Positions 1-12,201 of a stretch of 64,000 nucleotides of DNA are shown here, piece by piece; positions within the stretch are counted from its first letter, which is position 1, and the number at the start of each line of letters is the position of its first letter. The translations under genes and the position numbers were made by a program. This stretch comes from Amblyomma americanum (taxonomy: Eukaryota; Arthropoda; Arachnida; Ixodida; Ixodidae). The stretch covers positions 106,387,548 through 106,451,547 of the forward strand of contig NC_135500.1 in the NCBI RefSeq assembly GCF_052857255.1, in the 5' to 3' direction. Under the pieces are notes generated by a model. That model made no database searches. It saw only the letters and a list, made by a program, of their open reading frames with translations, and was not told where the DNA came from.

Positions 1-2090
1 GAGATGCGCCTAAAGAAAGTCAACGTTGAAAGCATAACAGTAACAAAGATGATAATGTTGACGTGTACGTGTGGAGTTATAAGAAGACATAATGTCCGAA
101 AGGGCCACGTACGAGTGGTGGTCAAAGTCCCAGGTGTTTAAAGGAAAGTTAAAGAAGGAAACCTTCGACGGTTTTCTCATGTAATCCAAAAGGATGACGA
201 AAACATTAGAAAGAAAACAGATAAAACTACGAATAACCTGAAGATGAACTGGGTTAATGATCGGGGTGAAGTTCACACGGCTTACCAGAAAGATAAAAAT
301 GCGATTACACTCTAAATACTAAGCAAGCGGAAGAAGCATACTCTGCCGCATAGACAATATTCATGGGCAGTGTTTTACGCGGTTTATGGTGCGCCAAATT
401 AACGGCATCCGAAATGCACCACACTAAGCGTTCTTTTTCTTCGAAGAGGAAAAAAAAGAGTGCTAAAAATGAGTTAAGAGTACAATGCGTGGTCCAAGAG
501 GAAGCGAATGAACATATATTTCAAATGTTTTTCAAATTACAGCTTTGCTCGTTCCTATAGCTGTCAGCGGATAAACTTGAGCTGCCTTCCGTTTGTTTCT
601 GTTGCTCGATGGATATGCTTCGAACAGAACTTATCCCTGAAACCAGATTACCGTTCCGTATTTTTACTTTTCAGCCCCGGCATTTAAAAAAAAAACTACA
701 CTCTTTTTGTCGGGCCTCTATATACTTACTCACTGAACTGTCACAGTGTTGTGAATGTTACATTTGAAGTCAGCAAACCATGTACGCATTTGAACGCTGT
801 ATCATAAAAAAAGCTTTCCTTGATTCATTCTTTACAGTGGGCTCACCTCAATGTCGCAAAGTCGACCGTATTCCTCAAACACGGGTAAAACGTGGGTGGT
901 TAAAAAAGGCAAACCATTTCAAAATTGAGTTTGTGGTTTACGACTCCAGCTCCACAGAGATACCTCCGTTTAGTGAATAGTGTATTTAAAATTATTGCTA
1001 AAACCCCGAGCCCATTTACGCACCCATCCGGTTATAGTCTGGGGTCATCTTAGAAGCTGATGCCTGTAAAAAGAGGGCTTCCTTTTTACTGTACTCAATT
1101 TCATTTTCGTGTTAATAGTTAGCCCAAGCAACACCGCGCTCCGTGTTCCGTTTGTATCACAAACTGGAGCCCAACCATGGCAGGGACGTGGTGTTCCTTG
1201 AGGTAACCAAAACAAGGAAAATGGAATATACTCCGAAACGACTATTTCTGTCACACCCGGCATGGTTGGATCTCAGTTTGAGAGGCCCTATGCGTCACTG
1301 TTATCACAGTGGCGCTTCCATTCGTCCGAAACTGCTACATGAGCGCCATGTAATCACAAAAAAATGTGCACCTTGATTGATCAGGCTGCACCTTCGGCAA
1401 CTTGCATTACTTCCGTTGTCGCATGTTAAGCGATCTTGTTGGACTGATGTCCTTTCTGAAATCCATGTTGAAAAATAGAAGCACCATTCGCGATCACCCG
1501 TTACTCTTCGTCACTGTCGTCCTTGAGGCTAATAAAAGTTCCTTTCCATCACCGCTTTAGGTGTGCAGCAGATGGCCCTCAGGTGGAGGTTTTCCGGTAG
1601 TAGGGGAGGAAATTTCCCTTGCATGAAAAACGGTGTAGTTCCGAGCGCAGTATTGAGCATTCCTGATACAGTGCAAGATATTGAGGCAACCTCTTGCGGC
1701 GTCCAAAATTAAGAGACTCATAGGACCACGCGTAAATACTGACACAACCGCTACACGACACATGAATAGATGATGAGACAGCAGAAAGGTAATCACCTCA
1801 GGAATGGGACCGACTGCTACGCATTCATAAGCTACTGCCCCAAGAATATCGCTCCAACAAGAGAGCTTGAGGACAATGTGCGGAAGAAAGTTCCGAAGTC
1901 CAGATACTCCACGCTGTCACACTTACGCGCGAATAGGCGCTCAGAGACACCCTGTGCGCAGTAAGGCGGCTTATCCGGACGTCCTATGCACCTAGGTCCA
2001 CAAAAGGGCAAAGGCAAATCCGCTGCACAATAGCCACGAGTCTTTGTCTTTTGTCTCCGGGTCAACACGTGCAGTACACACTTTTCTTCC
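1..2090. other. Intergenic DNA, no supported gene
   Basis: AT-leaning sequence with only short chance reading frames, none with a recognisable motif. No repeat family was recognised. Homopolymer A/T runs occur near 445-460 and 690-700. Confidence 0.6.
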
Positions 2091-2093
2091 TAG

Positions 2094-2980
2094 GTGACCG
2101 CCCTCAGCACGCCTCCTCTGTCTTCTCCCAGCCAAGCCGTTTTCCTCACGCTCGCCTTCCATCGCCTCGCTTCCCTCGCGAGTAGTTGTTACACAGTTTG
2201 GGCCGGTTCCTTGTCTTCCCCCTACCTCCGCCATACATCCACCACCTTTTCTACAGCACAGCTAAGAGGCCTCAAGCTGCAACAAGAAACAACGGGCTCC
2301 TCGCTCCCAGGCGTACACAGCGTCTGCATACGTCAGCGTACCCTCGTGTCTGTCTTCTCCGCCAGCTCATTGTCGCCAGATACGATTGTGATCTTTCCTC
2401 TTGCCGACCCACTTCCTGTCTCGAGACGGCAGTGCACCGCGAACGACACCCGGCGGCATCGCAGCCCTCGCCGGAAGGAAGTACGTGTACACAGGCTGAC
2501 CGGCGTGTGGAAATTTGATTTGCCAGGGCTTGTGCAAGTTCGCTTCGCATGCGATGAACGTCGGCTGCCCAGGAGTGTCTTGCAATGCACCGGCATCCTC
2601 CACGCCATGCACACGCCCGCCCGCCTGCCTGCTTCGCCACACTCTCCGCAACAGCGACCCTGCTGGACTTCACACATCGGAGGGCGCGGTAATGGTTATG
2701 ACAGGCTGAACACAAAAGGGCCCCTTGCGACAGCCGTAAACAGCACCGGCGGCAGCGGCGACGCGCAGCCGTGGCTCTTGACCGATGACTCTCGGGGGCG
2801 TTACGGAGAATGAACGCCGCGCGATGGATTGCGTCGTGCGCCCTAGAGGCGTGTGCCTGGCCGAGCGTACGGCGGCGTCCTGCATCGCAAATGTCCAGCA
2901 CCTTGAGGGACTGTCCGCTCACAGCCTCTACGCTGGGGAAGGTTTCGGTGTTCTCGTCGGTAATCGCCATCTGCACTTAT
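2094..2980. other. GC-rich patch with overlapping long frames
   Basis: A CpG-rich island of about 0.9 kb in AT-rich DNA. Open frames of 239 codons (+, 2094-2813) and 234 codons (-, 2976-2272) overlap each other. Both translate to Arg/Ala/Ser/Cys-rich sequence without domains, as expected when high GC removes stop codons. It could be an unmethylated island, a promoter, or an old repeat. I do not call a protein here. Confidence 0.45.
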
Positions 2981-3514
2981 TTTCTAGCAGAGACGGTATG
3001 AAGGGAATGTTTTTTTTTTAACTGTCTTTTCAGATCTAAAGTAAATGTCGGCAAGGACCACTGTCACTGGACGGACACCGTTCCAATAATTCTTCTGCCC
3101 CTGGCGACAGCAAGAAAGAAAAAGAAAAATCTCGCTTTGATAGTGATTGCTTCACCGCTATTGTAGTTCATCACCTGCGCGCTTCGTCGGTTAAAAAGAG
3201 ATGTCTGTTCTCCAGCGAGATCGATGACCACTACCATGTAGCAAACGTGGAAGAACGCTAACGCTACTTTAATCCATATTAAACACATAGAAAAAATTGT
3301 TAGACCTAGTACCTTACTGTCCGCTGCATACGGGCTATTTACCAAACTAATCCTTAATGAAGACAGAGCAATATTAGAGTTCAATCAACTAAAGGAAGAG
3401 TGGAAATTTTTAGGAAGACGTTCAACATGGTTAGGCGCCCACTACCGATTTAAGGTTTACTTTTGACACTCCTGTTCGCTCTACAGGACACGAGGAGAGA
3501 AAGGCATTTCCCCT
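2981..3514. other. Intergenic DNA
   Basis: AT-rich sequence. A 106-codon minus-strand frame (3384-3064) has no recognisable feature and contains a Phe run that is simply a poly-A tract read in antisense. The upstream part of the retroelement that follows may begin inside this stretch, but I could not align it. Confidence 0.5.
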
Positions 3515-4300
3515 TTTGACTCCGGTCATAACAAACTGGTTAAGAGGGGCATAGCAATCTCGTGCTTATGGCAGGCGCTGAGCAAATCATGTCAGCACCA
3601 CACGGGTGAGAGCGTCGACCTGCAGCTGAAAAGGTTGCGCAGAAGTGGATGCCCAAAGGCCTTCTTGGCGTCTGCAGCTGAAAGCTGTTTGAAGAATTTG
3701 CGGCCTCAAAGAAGTGTGTCGACCACGGAATAACAGAGGAGACCGTTAGTGGTCCTGCCTTGCATACACGGTATTTAACATAGGTTCAAGAAAATCGCCA
3801 GCAGGTTTGACGTGATGTCGTGATGTCAGCACCGAATAAACTGAGGAGCCTATGCCGAAAAGTCAACCCCAGGAGCAAGACCAAGAATGTTTGCGGCGTA
3901 AAGCACGGAGAAATTTTCGTAAAGTGCTGCCTGTGAGTCATCTACAAAATCACACTTTGCTGTGGGAAGTCATATTTGGGACAGACCGGGCGCGGCCTTA
4001 ACGAGCGGTTAAGAGAGCGCCCGAATATATGTGACGCTTTGCAAGCGCCTGCGTACCTGGCAGCCCATTTCTCTCGGTTTGGGAAAGTCGGATCAGAGAT
4101 GGATTTCTGCGAAAGGATTTGCGAGGCTAGGTTTGAAGAAACAACCGTCTTGGCTAAATAGGATAACACTTTGAAAACGGTAATTATTGAAGCCTTCACA
4201 ATGACGTCGAGACATGAGGGAGCATGCATCAGTGTACCTTCCGTGGCTCTCAGCAAGAACGAGATGCTAGTAAATCAGGGCAGCAAGAGCAGAAGATAGG
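3515..4300 (+). pseudogene. Decayed Penelope-like retroelement, C-terminal region with GIY-YIG endonuclease
   Basis: Conceptual translation follows the end of Penelope-like polyproteins. Frame 2 from 3515 has the linker after the reverse transcriptase (FDSGHNKLVKRGIA, then a SGCPKAFL...AE..LK segment and LPCIHGI). Frame 1 then carries CGKSYLGQTGRGLNERLRE (from 3961) and KTVIIEAF (from 4174), which are the GIY-YIG signature, its catalytic Arg region and the catalytic Glu region. The copy is dead: there are in-frame stops near 3729, 3777, 3932 and 4159, and a frame change at a small duplicated motif (gatgtcgtgatgtc, about 3814-3827). Family knowledge: Penelope elements pair a telomerase-like RT with GIY-YIG. 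The RT domain itself is not present, so this is a 5'-truncated fossil. The element may run on towards 4650. Confidence 0.85.
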
Positions 4301-4644
4301 TTCTGAATGCTCGGAAGCACACTTGCTAACAATACGATGCACTTGGCACAACCCGCATGGAGCCCACAAGGGATTTGGGGCTGGCTCAGATATCATCTCG
4401 ACTACGCATTCGCAAAAGTATGCCGAGTTGCAGTACATCACAGCCTCAGCGCGGACCCGACGCAGCCGTTTCTGAAAACAACCTGTTCTACTTTGGCTTG
4501 CCTCTTGTAATCAAGTGATTCTACTTTCATTATCCTTTGAGTTTTCTTTTTCCTTATGCCAAGAATGAACCTTCAGATGGTAGTGTGCGACAAACCATGT
4601 TGAACGTCTTCCTTGGTTTCTGTTCTTTTTTTCTCTAAAACTAT
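4301..4644. other. Non-coding, possibly retroelement 3' flank
   Basis: No reading frame of note. T-rich stretches at 4520-4560 and 4620-4640 could be the 3' untranslated tail of the preceding Penelope-like fragment, but I cannot show this. Confidence 0.3.
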
Positions 4645-4914
4645 GCAGCGCCTGCTTGGTTTGGTTTATGGTTTGGTTTATGGTGGTTTAACGGCCCAAA
4701 GCGACTCCGGCTATGAGGGACGCCGTAGTGAAGGGCTCCGGAAATATCGACCACCTGGGGTTCTTTAACGTGCACTGACATCGCACAGTACACTGGCCTC
4801 TAGAATTTCGCCTCCATCGAAATTCGACCGCCGCGGCCGGGATCGAGCCCGCTTGTTTTGGGTCAGCAGCCGAGCGCCATAACCACTAAGCCACCGCTGC
4901 GGCGCAGCGCCTGC
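4645..4914 (-). mobile_element. tRNA-derived SINE (Ruka-type), intact, with 11-bp target-site duplication
   Basis: The element body is 4656-4903, inserted on the minus strand. Its 5' head reads as a tRNA-like pol III promoter: box A with GTGGCTTAGTGGTTATGG (rc, about 4877-4894) and box B GGGCTCGATCC (rc, about 4839-4850). The body contains the conserved ACCCCAGGTGGTCGA segment, and the 3' tail is a repeat of accataaacca units. Flanking direct repeats GCAGCGCCTGC at 4645-4655 and 4904-4914 are identical, so this is a fairly recent LINE-mediated insertion. Ruka is the SINE family described from ixodid ticks; family naming here is from memory. Confidence 0.9.
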
Positions 4915-6120
4915 AACTTACTCCTGTGTAAACCAACTAGCCCTAACACAAACTATAGTTACAGGCTGGTTTTCCGGAATGTACTCGGCAAGCTACTGCA
5001 TTAATACTAATAATCATATTGTTATATGACGCGCCTGGAGAGTTACAGCTTGCACTCTCCCTTGCCTGTTTAGTGCGCACAGGTACTGTGCTTTTGCCGC
5101 AGGAAGGGAGGGGGGGGGGGGGGTAGTGCTACGGACGCCATCGATCTGTCTAGCAGCTAACCACTGCTGCATATAGCCTTACGTAACAACATTATCTAAA
5201 AATACGCAATATTCTTGTGCTTGTGTACACACGTGAAGTTTTTCTCTCTTTTTTTTTGCTGCAGTGTCCTTTGGCTATGTTAACTATGCTTTTCTTTTGT
5301 GGCCTACAGTGCTTATCGAATCAATTTTACAGCCCCGTACATAATGCCAATCGGGAGATTTATACGTATTGAAATAAATAAAATAAATATATAACCAGCC
5401 CCTGTACAGGGCGTGTCACGTAACTTTGACTAAGGCTTTAGAAAGAAAGGCACACTGGTGATGCGTGAAACCAACCTCATTATTTGCCGTTCTTTGGCGC
5501 AACTGAGAGCATGCTTATATTGCGCCTGATCTGTTATTTTTTTAATAGTAATCATACCTAATTCGTAATATTCGTTATAGGCCCTAGCTCATCTCGTTAA
5601 GTTTAAAGGGAATAAGAAACTGCCACCTAAGTTTTTCGCAGCAACGTACCTCTTGCGTTACCCATTTTTCCTAGGCTGTAAAGAAGGCCGGCGAAAGATG
5701 AAATCAATCATGGTACCTCACTGCAGCGCTCCCAACCTTCTTACGAACGAACGAAGCGTGCGCGCTGACCGCACGCTACGTCGGCACAAAATTTGTCGCT
5801 ATACCAATTGCCGCTCATTCCAGGCAAGCATGTACCCTTCCTTGTGCCACGCTACCTATGTGCGTATTGGGTCATATCTCCTCGATCTCATCAAATCCTT
5901 ATCGGCCCCTGAAATCAAATACACGGTTATCTGCACCTGAACGCTCTGCATTTCGATATTTCCTTAGCGGTGGCGAATTGCTGCTGGCAGCCCCCGTTTC
6001 CAACGAGCTGTTGTTGCTCAATAGTAGGTAGCTTCTCACCGGTAACTGAAATGCTGTCCCGCCAGCGCAAGCGTCAATCGCGATAAAGAGCCGCCAGAAA
6101 GCGAACTCGTTCCTTCACGT
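4915..6120. other. Intergenic DNA with a G run and a retroposon-like A-rich tail
   Basis: No gene is supported. A run of 14 G occurs at 5110-5123. At about 5320-5395 a segment ends in an (AAATA)n tail (5372-5390), which resembles the 3' end of a non-LTR element inserted on the plus strand. The body upstream is too degenerate to classify. Confidence 0.4.
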
Positions 6121-6960
6121 TATGGGTCACCCGCGGCGTCCACCGCTGCGAGCGTCTAACAGCGCGGCATTAATTTTTCCCGCCTCGGGGCCTTCGGAAG
6201 GGACCCCACCTCTGACAGGCCCGGAAAGCGCGGCAGCCGTGCTGTCGCGCCGTCTGCCCGTTGGGCGCGCGCGTGCGGCAAAACGCTTCCGCGATCGCGG
6301 TGCGCGATACACGGCGGAGCTGCTGTGTGGCACCGGAGAGTGTCGCCCATGTTGCGCAGTGCGTTCTCGTGCTGCTCTAGCAACGACCCGGAAACGCTGC
6401 AGCGGCGGAACGCGTGTCTCCGACTGGGCTCGCCACCGTCGACTTTTACTCTCGTAAACGAATGTGGGGACCCGCAGAGTATACAAGGGTGTACTCGTGA
6501 TCCAAGCACCTCTTTGGCGTGGTCGACGTAGCAATGCCGAAGCAACCGGCAAAGCTTGAATATTACGGCCAGAATTTTTTGTTGTCATTGACCGCCGTTA
6601 CACGTAGAGTGCCCCAGCTGTCATTTCCCTTTGAAACAGTTGAACTGCGTGCCCTCTGATCCCAAGCTCTTTGGATGGTGGCGCCACCTTTCTCTCCCAC
6701 GGAAGGCCTGCAGAACGGTGGCCCGCGATCATCACTCCACAATGACAGCATGGGTTCACATAGGTATTTTTTCATCCTGTTAGTGGATTGAGCGTCGGTG
6801 TGTCCGTAACAGATCACGGGACCACCCCATGCACGTGTCTCGCGCTGTCAGTGTCGTCTTCAGGTGGGGAGCGCGGGGGAGCGCAGGCAGCACTTCACGC
6901 GCGGTCGGAAGGCGCCGCCAAACGCTGTGATGTGCCTGTCGGATTCGGTGCGCGTCTGTG
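6121..6960. other. CpG-rich patch
   Basis: A GC- and CpG-rich block in which frames are open on both strands (153 codons minus, 6588-6127; 111 codons plus, 6122-6457). The translations are Arg/Ala/Ser-rich with no domain. It could be a promoter island or a GC-rich repeat. No splice-bounded exon could be defended. Confidence 0.4.
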
Positions 6961-7500
6961 CAGGAGTTATAAGCAGTTATAAGGAAAGGCACGGTAGCAG
7001 CCGTGCAACGGGTTGACACCAGGACAGTAAACGATGGAAAAGGGCGCCGTTGCATTACTCGGTAAAGCGTACTATAGTGCAGCTGAAAAAATTTGACGCG
7101 ATTACGCTGTTCGGCAGAAGTAATCGTAAATGTGTCCCCCGCGCAGACGCGCACAGCTAACGCCGCCAGCTGCGTTAGGTAGCGAAGCAGAGGCGCCGTC
7201 CGGACGTCAACATGATCCAGCTGGGAAACCAGCCTTAATACTTAATTAACGTAAAAATACGCAAATAATTACGAAATTTCTTCACCTAATCGCAGATCCC
7301 CGAGATGCGCTGTGCTAACGCGTTAGGGAGGGTCGTTATAGTGCTGCGAGCTTTTTGGCCTATGCCACGCACCTCCCATATTGTCTCCTCACATACTTAC
7401 TGCCTTTCCTTCGCCATCCACCTGCTTAGGATGCCGAACAAGAGACACGCCTGGCTAACTTTCTGGCCCCTATGTTCTAGTTTATCTCAACTTTTCCTAA
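6961..7500. other. Intergenic DNA
   Basis: Nothing recognisable. Short frames only. Confidence 0.5.
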
Positions 7501-7502
7501 TA

Positions 7503-7700
7503 CATCATCATCATCAGCCCAACTATGTCCTGTGCAGGACAAAGGCATCTTCGAGTGTCTTGCGATCAGCATTATCCTGCGTCAGCTTCGGACATAGTAT
7601 GCCTGAAAACATCCTCATCATCCACCCATGTGGCCATCTGACCCCCTGCTGCGCTCGCCTCCATTTGAGACCACTCCGTAGTTGGGAGCCCTCGACGAAC
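7503..7700 (-). mobile_element. Fragment of RTE-like LINE 3' end (RT C-terminus)
   Basis: The plus strand starts with atcatcatcatcagccc and continues through gcaggacaaaggc and ccccctgctgcgctcgcc. I recognise this as the reverse complement of the 3' end of an RTE-type LINE abundant in ticks and other arthropods. Read on the minus strand it gives the typical C-terminal block: a basic W...R.....GVRWPHGW segment, then a KLTQDNADRKTLEDAF segment equivalent to the usual D-R...W..LEEAF. The copy is strongly diverged and truncated on its 5' side. Assignment rests on remembered consensus patterns. Confidence 0.65.
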
Positions 7701-9030
7701 ACGTAAACATTTAGAATTACTAATACCGTTGCAATAGCGGGCCATGGCCGCGCCTGCCCTGCTTCGCAATGGTCTGTCGGCGCTAGTTTCGACACCACGT
7801 CAGGCGCGTGCGCACGGCGACCTGGTCATCGCATTTTGCTCCTTAGGTGCCATCTGACCGCATCGCAATTTAGAGCAGGACGTGGATAAGAAGAGGCGCC
7901 GCTGAAGCATTGCATAGCGATGCAGAGCAAAGCAGGCCGATCCCAAGTAGCGATATGGGGAGATTGCATGTGCAACTGTAGTGGGGGGAATGCGGCATTG
8001 CAGCTTGCAAGCAAGGCGCGCTGGGATCCAGGACACTGCAAAGGGATGAACGTTGACATTAGCTTACTATTCGTTACGATCCTTGCACTTTTGTTTCGCC
8101 CAATAGGTAGTGAATCCGCTCAAAGTCAAATCTCAACAGACTGGCCCAAATGAGAGCACCCACTCAGCGACGAGATTATACTCCGAAGGACTACTCTCGC
8201 CGTTACAAGAGGTTACTCTGCTCGTGGTACGTTACAACTTAGAAGGAAGAATCTAACCAGAACGAAATTTGGCCCTTTGTACTAGGAGAGACGTGTTCCT
8301 GCAAGCAGTCATATTGAAACACAGCCCACGGGACACGCAGTTTTTCACCACTCACACGCGATGGCAAGTTTCTCCGTTCAGACCTCATTGCCTCATCGTT
8401 GGACTTCAGGCCAGTGGTCAAATCGCGTGCGAGCTCTCCTTAAGAACTCTGAAACCAAACGGGGCGACGAAAAGAAGGCGCATCGTAACGTCTTGCGCTG
8501 AGTGCGTTAAGGTTTAGCTTCACCGTATGGGGAACTTGCGCTGAAGTTTGCGGTGCCGATTGCGCCATAACACACTGCCTAGCGAGAAGAGCAAGCAGTT
8601 TTGGGTAGTACTCTTAGTACTTTTCCGCGCCACCTTCAGGCGCTTATTGGCGTGAGCCTCTGCGCTCTGTCGAAGGCGCACGTGCCGTGCGTCAGCTATC
8701 TGGGCTACGCCGAGAGAAGCTAGGCAATGAATTCTGTCAGCCAAACGCGGGTATCTAATCGCGCAGAATATGTTCTCACGTTTGCAGCGGCCCAAGCGGC
8801 TGACAAAGGCAGTTTTGAGTCACCGAATTGAACAATTGCAGTGCCACCTTGGCAGCGCAGGTTCCCCATACTCGCTGCAGCGTCCAGGGCACCGCAACAT
8901 GCTCTGCGGATGCTCGGCCAAAGCTTGAACTGAAGAGAAGTACAAGGCACGTCACTACGTGACGAGAAGGTACAGAAGATGACGGTACTGGAAGTGGAGG
9001 CGTTCGCCTTGTTGGTGCAACCGTGGCATT
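7701..9030. other. Intergenic DNA
   Basis: No gene, RNA or repeat recognised. Frames of 60-90 codons on both strands look like chance. Confidence 0.5.
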
Positions 9031-9300
9031 AGTGTCATAGAGGGCCGAACTCGCGTGGCGTCAGCGAATCTCGGTCGGCCCGTTGAGCGGCGGCTGCGTG
9101 TCGTCGCGCCCTCTTTGGGCGTCATTGCGTGGCGTGCTCCAGCTGACCGGAAAGCGCCGGCGCGCTAATGCTCACTACTGGCTACTCGCACGCACGGCGA
9201 GGCGGCGCGCAGCCGTGTGCGCGTGAGCGAATTTGTGCGTGCATGCGCAGAGCGGCGGATTACGAAGCGAGGGCCGAGCGGGGCTCTTCCTGCTGCCTAA
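9031..9300. other. CpG-rich patch
   Basis: A short GC-rich block (tcgcgccctctttgggcg, gcgccggcgcgc and similar). No exon or motif was recognised. It is probably an old GC-rich repeat or island. Confidence 0.35.
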
Positions 9301-9597
9301 GAAGTACTCCTTTCTCTCTTTCGTTGGCACAAACTTTCATGCCCACTTTCTGGTCGCTACGTCGGCAGTTACGGCAGTTCCTGTAGATAACCATGCAGTG
9401 CTCCATCACTTCGCGCCGAAATCAAGATAGAGCGTAATGGGTGCTAAAGTTTCAATGACAGTCTTGTGCATGTTTGGAAATTATTACACCATAGGATAGT
9501 ATAAATTAGTATAGTATAGCGCAGCACAGAATAGTGCAGTGTAGTATCTGGGGCACTGCATATGAGATTTAACGTTCAAAGCTGCACGCGGGAGTGG

Positions 9598-9641
9598 GAT
9601 GCCATAGTGGAGGACTCCGGTATTATTTTGACCACCCGAAG
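9598..9641 (-). mobile_element. Short fragment of Ruka-type SINE body
   Basis: The segment running from gatgccatagtgg through ctccggta to attttgaccaccc corresponds to the body of the SINE copies at 4656-4903 and 32192-32430 (gccgtagtg, ctccgg, cgaccacctgg). Only about 44 bp remain, in the minus orientation, without promoter boxes or tail. Confidence 0.6.
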
Positions 9642-11971
9642 TCGTTTATTTATTCACTAAATGAAGACAGTATACATGGGCTTTGTGACGCTGGTTGGCT
9701 GCGTGAGTATATCCACGGTTTTGTTTTAACAACCGTACTTTGGAGGGCTACGTCGAGCGCGTGTTCCCGCTCAGATACTGTATCTCTTGCGGCGGCAATA
9801 AACACGTGCTGGCTAGTACCCAGTGTAATTGTGTGCCCTAAAGGGCCTCCAACCACGTTCTTAGTTTTAAAATATGAAAGTTGAGAGCGTAGATCGAGCC
9901 CTTATAACCGTCTGTGCAGAATATTAGTCATACGCGCCCTAAAAGACGGTGAAAATTTAAAAGACCGTTCACGCTTTCTTTGGCAGCCAAGGCTTCGCTC
10001 TGACGGCACAGCGAACTCCATTTCATTGGCCAATCATCCTGATGAGCGGGCGAATGACGGATAGACTCTCGCTGTCTGCTAACGGCTCTCACTTTTTCGT
10101 TGCGCCATTCGTTTCGGTTACAAAGAAATACTTACATTTCGGTTTGTTTTCCTGACTCATGTAATGACTCTTCGTGGTATACAAAATGTTGGTAGTGCTC
10201 TGCCCCCCTTTCTTTTTTACTCTACACCTTGTTTCTTTCTGCCTATTTTACCGCGCATGAGGGCGCACCATCTCAGCAGAAAGCTGCTAGCGTGTAACCG
10301 AAGCCCCGCCCTCTATTACAATAATCGTGTTTCACGCATAACGGGGCGCACCATGAGACGTTGTCGCGAGAAGACAGGTTCACACCAGCAAGCGCGGGGA
10401 AGCACCGCTGTGAATACGGCGAGAAGCGAAAAGCAAAAAAAAAAAAAGACCTGGTGAGGCGACATTTCGTAACCATCTGACGTACTCCGCGCCTCCTCCT
10501 CAAAGCGGAGGAGAAAGGGAAATTTCGCTTGCGAAGGCCTTGCGAAGCAAAACCGACTCGAAGAGGGCGCGGCGATGAGAATCGTGGCGAAATCCTTTCA
10601 TCGCGACGGCTGTGACTGTTGCTGACGAGTCTTTTCATAAAATTTAGCGGCCAAGCGTTGTAGAGATGATGGCTGACAACAGCCGGAGTATAGCGTGTTT
10701 TCTACGAGAGGATACGCAGGGGTCTTTAAGAAACACCGGGAAACCAAATTTATTCTGCAGATTCCCAACTGAGTCCCCGACATGCCACGGTTGAATTTTG
10801 TAACTTGAACATCCATTAATATCTCTAGCGTCTACGCTTTGTTTTTGCATCAGCGCACGTATATTATGATAAAATTCTTTACAGACATGCACAAAATTGC
10901 TAATAATGACCATGATCCGTCAAGTCGATGTGTTGTCATTTTATGTGGATATATATCTATTAGTTAAACGAATTCTACAATGCATGCACACAGCATAATG
11001 ACGTAAATGGTGAACTAACCAGGTAACGTCTCACCAGATTCTTTTCCACATTAAGGGAAACTAGTTGGGCCGTGGGAACTGAATCAGCTGAATCTCTCTA
11101 CTTGTGATAATCGTTGTTACCGATCGGGCTGCCAAAGAACCGCCCAAATATTGAAAAGAACACTATGTAGCTATCTTGCTTTCTACGGTGTCGGTATGCT
11201 TTGCAGTTCAGGCCTTGCGCCTTCTGGGACGAGCTATAAATGCTGCAAGGCTCAACCTCTGGACCACTCAGGTTTCCGCTCGTGGCAAGGAAAGCTTCAA
11301 CCTGATTATTTCCTTGTCACGCAAGAACAGTGTACAGCGGTCATGAAGGTGGCCGGAGCTTCATTACACAGTTCTGTAACATCCGACCATAGTCCTTTCC
11401 CCAAATCTTAACTGCGAACTGCCAGCAAACATCGTTTCTCCCCTTTGGTACACAGTTTTCGCCAATAAATCATTAGTACTAACGTTGGTCGAAAGCTCGG
11501 CTCCACGCAACCCCACCCACCAGTCACGCTTGCACTAAAGGAATCAGTGTCGCAGACACATCACCGTAAACACCGCGAAAGTTATTCAACTCTTCCCGGT
11601 GCTCGATTTGCGTTCATAGGCGGCTACCATTCGTGAATCATATGCCTCCAAATCCTCGGGCACGGGAAAATTACGGCCCATGCTCCAGGGAAACTGGGAT
11701 TCATTGCCCACTTTCGCTGAACGTTGTGCGATATGTGGTAAACAGAAGTTAACACACGAGCTCTTCGAAGATCGCAGATTTATTTCAGATATTAACAAAA
11801 AATGGAGTGCACGCCAGAGCACCCTCTAGCGATGACTGTGTAAAATTGAGACGGACGCTAATTGTTATATTAGTGCGAGCCTCAGAGTTTCAGAAAGCGA
11901 GTTTCAGAGACTAACAAAATCGTTTAGTGTATGTGCGAGAATCTGGCCTAGTGTGAACGCTCTGTGCCGCG
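9642..11971. other. Intergenic DNA
   Basis: No supported gene. The 121-codon minus frame at 10638-10273 is basic and low-complexity, with a Phe run antisense to a poly-A tract at 10436-10447. An AT-rich part lies at 10640-11000. Confidence 0.5.
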
Positions 11972-12055
11972 GTCTGTCTGTCTGTCTGTCTGTCCGTCCG
12001 TCCGTCCGTCCGTCCGTCCGTCCGTCCGTCCGTCCGTCCGTCCGTCCGTCCGGAC

Positions 12056-12090
<35 letters not shown>

Positions 12091-12135
12091 CGTCCGTCCG
12101 TCCGTCCGTCCGTCCGTCCGTCCGTCCGTCCGTCC

Positions 12136-12201
<66 letters not shown>
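11972..12201 (+). repeat. Block-structured TCTG/TCCG tetranucleotide microsatellite
   Basis: The array reads approximately (TCTG)5 (TCCG)15 GACG (TCTG)7 (TCCG)13 (TCTG)16. All units are 4 bp and a single GACG unit breaks the run. Because neither unit contains a stop codon in any phase, long open frames (Cys-Leu-Ser-Val on plus, Thr-Asp-Arg-Gln/Gly on minus) run through it on both strands; these are artefacts of the repeat. Confidence 0.97.

Noticed and set aside
2094..2976. Overlapping frames of 239 and 234 codons
   Set aside because: Both strands are open in the same GC-rich block, composition is Arg/Ala/Ser/Cys-biased, and no domain or splice pair was found.
4839..4895. tRNA gene
   Set aside because: Box A and B are part of a SINE with body, tail and target duplication. 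No acceptor stem closure.
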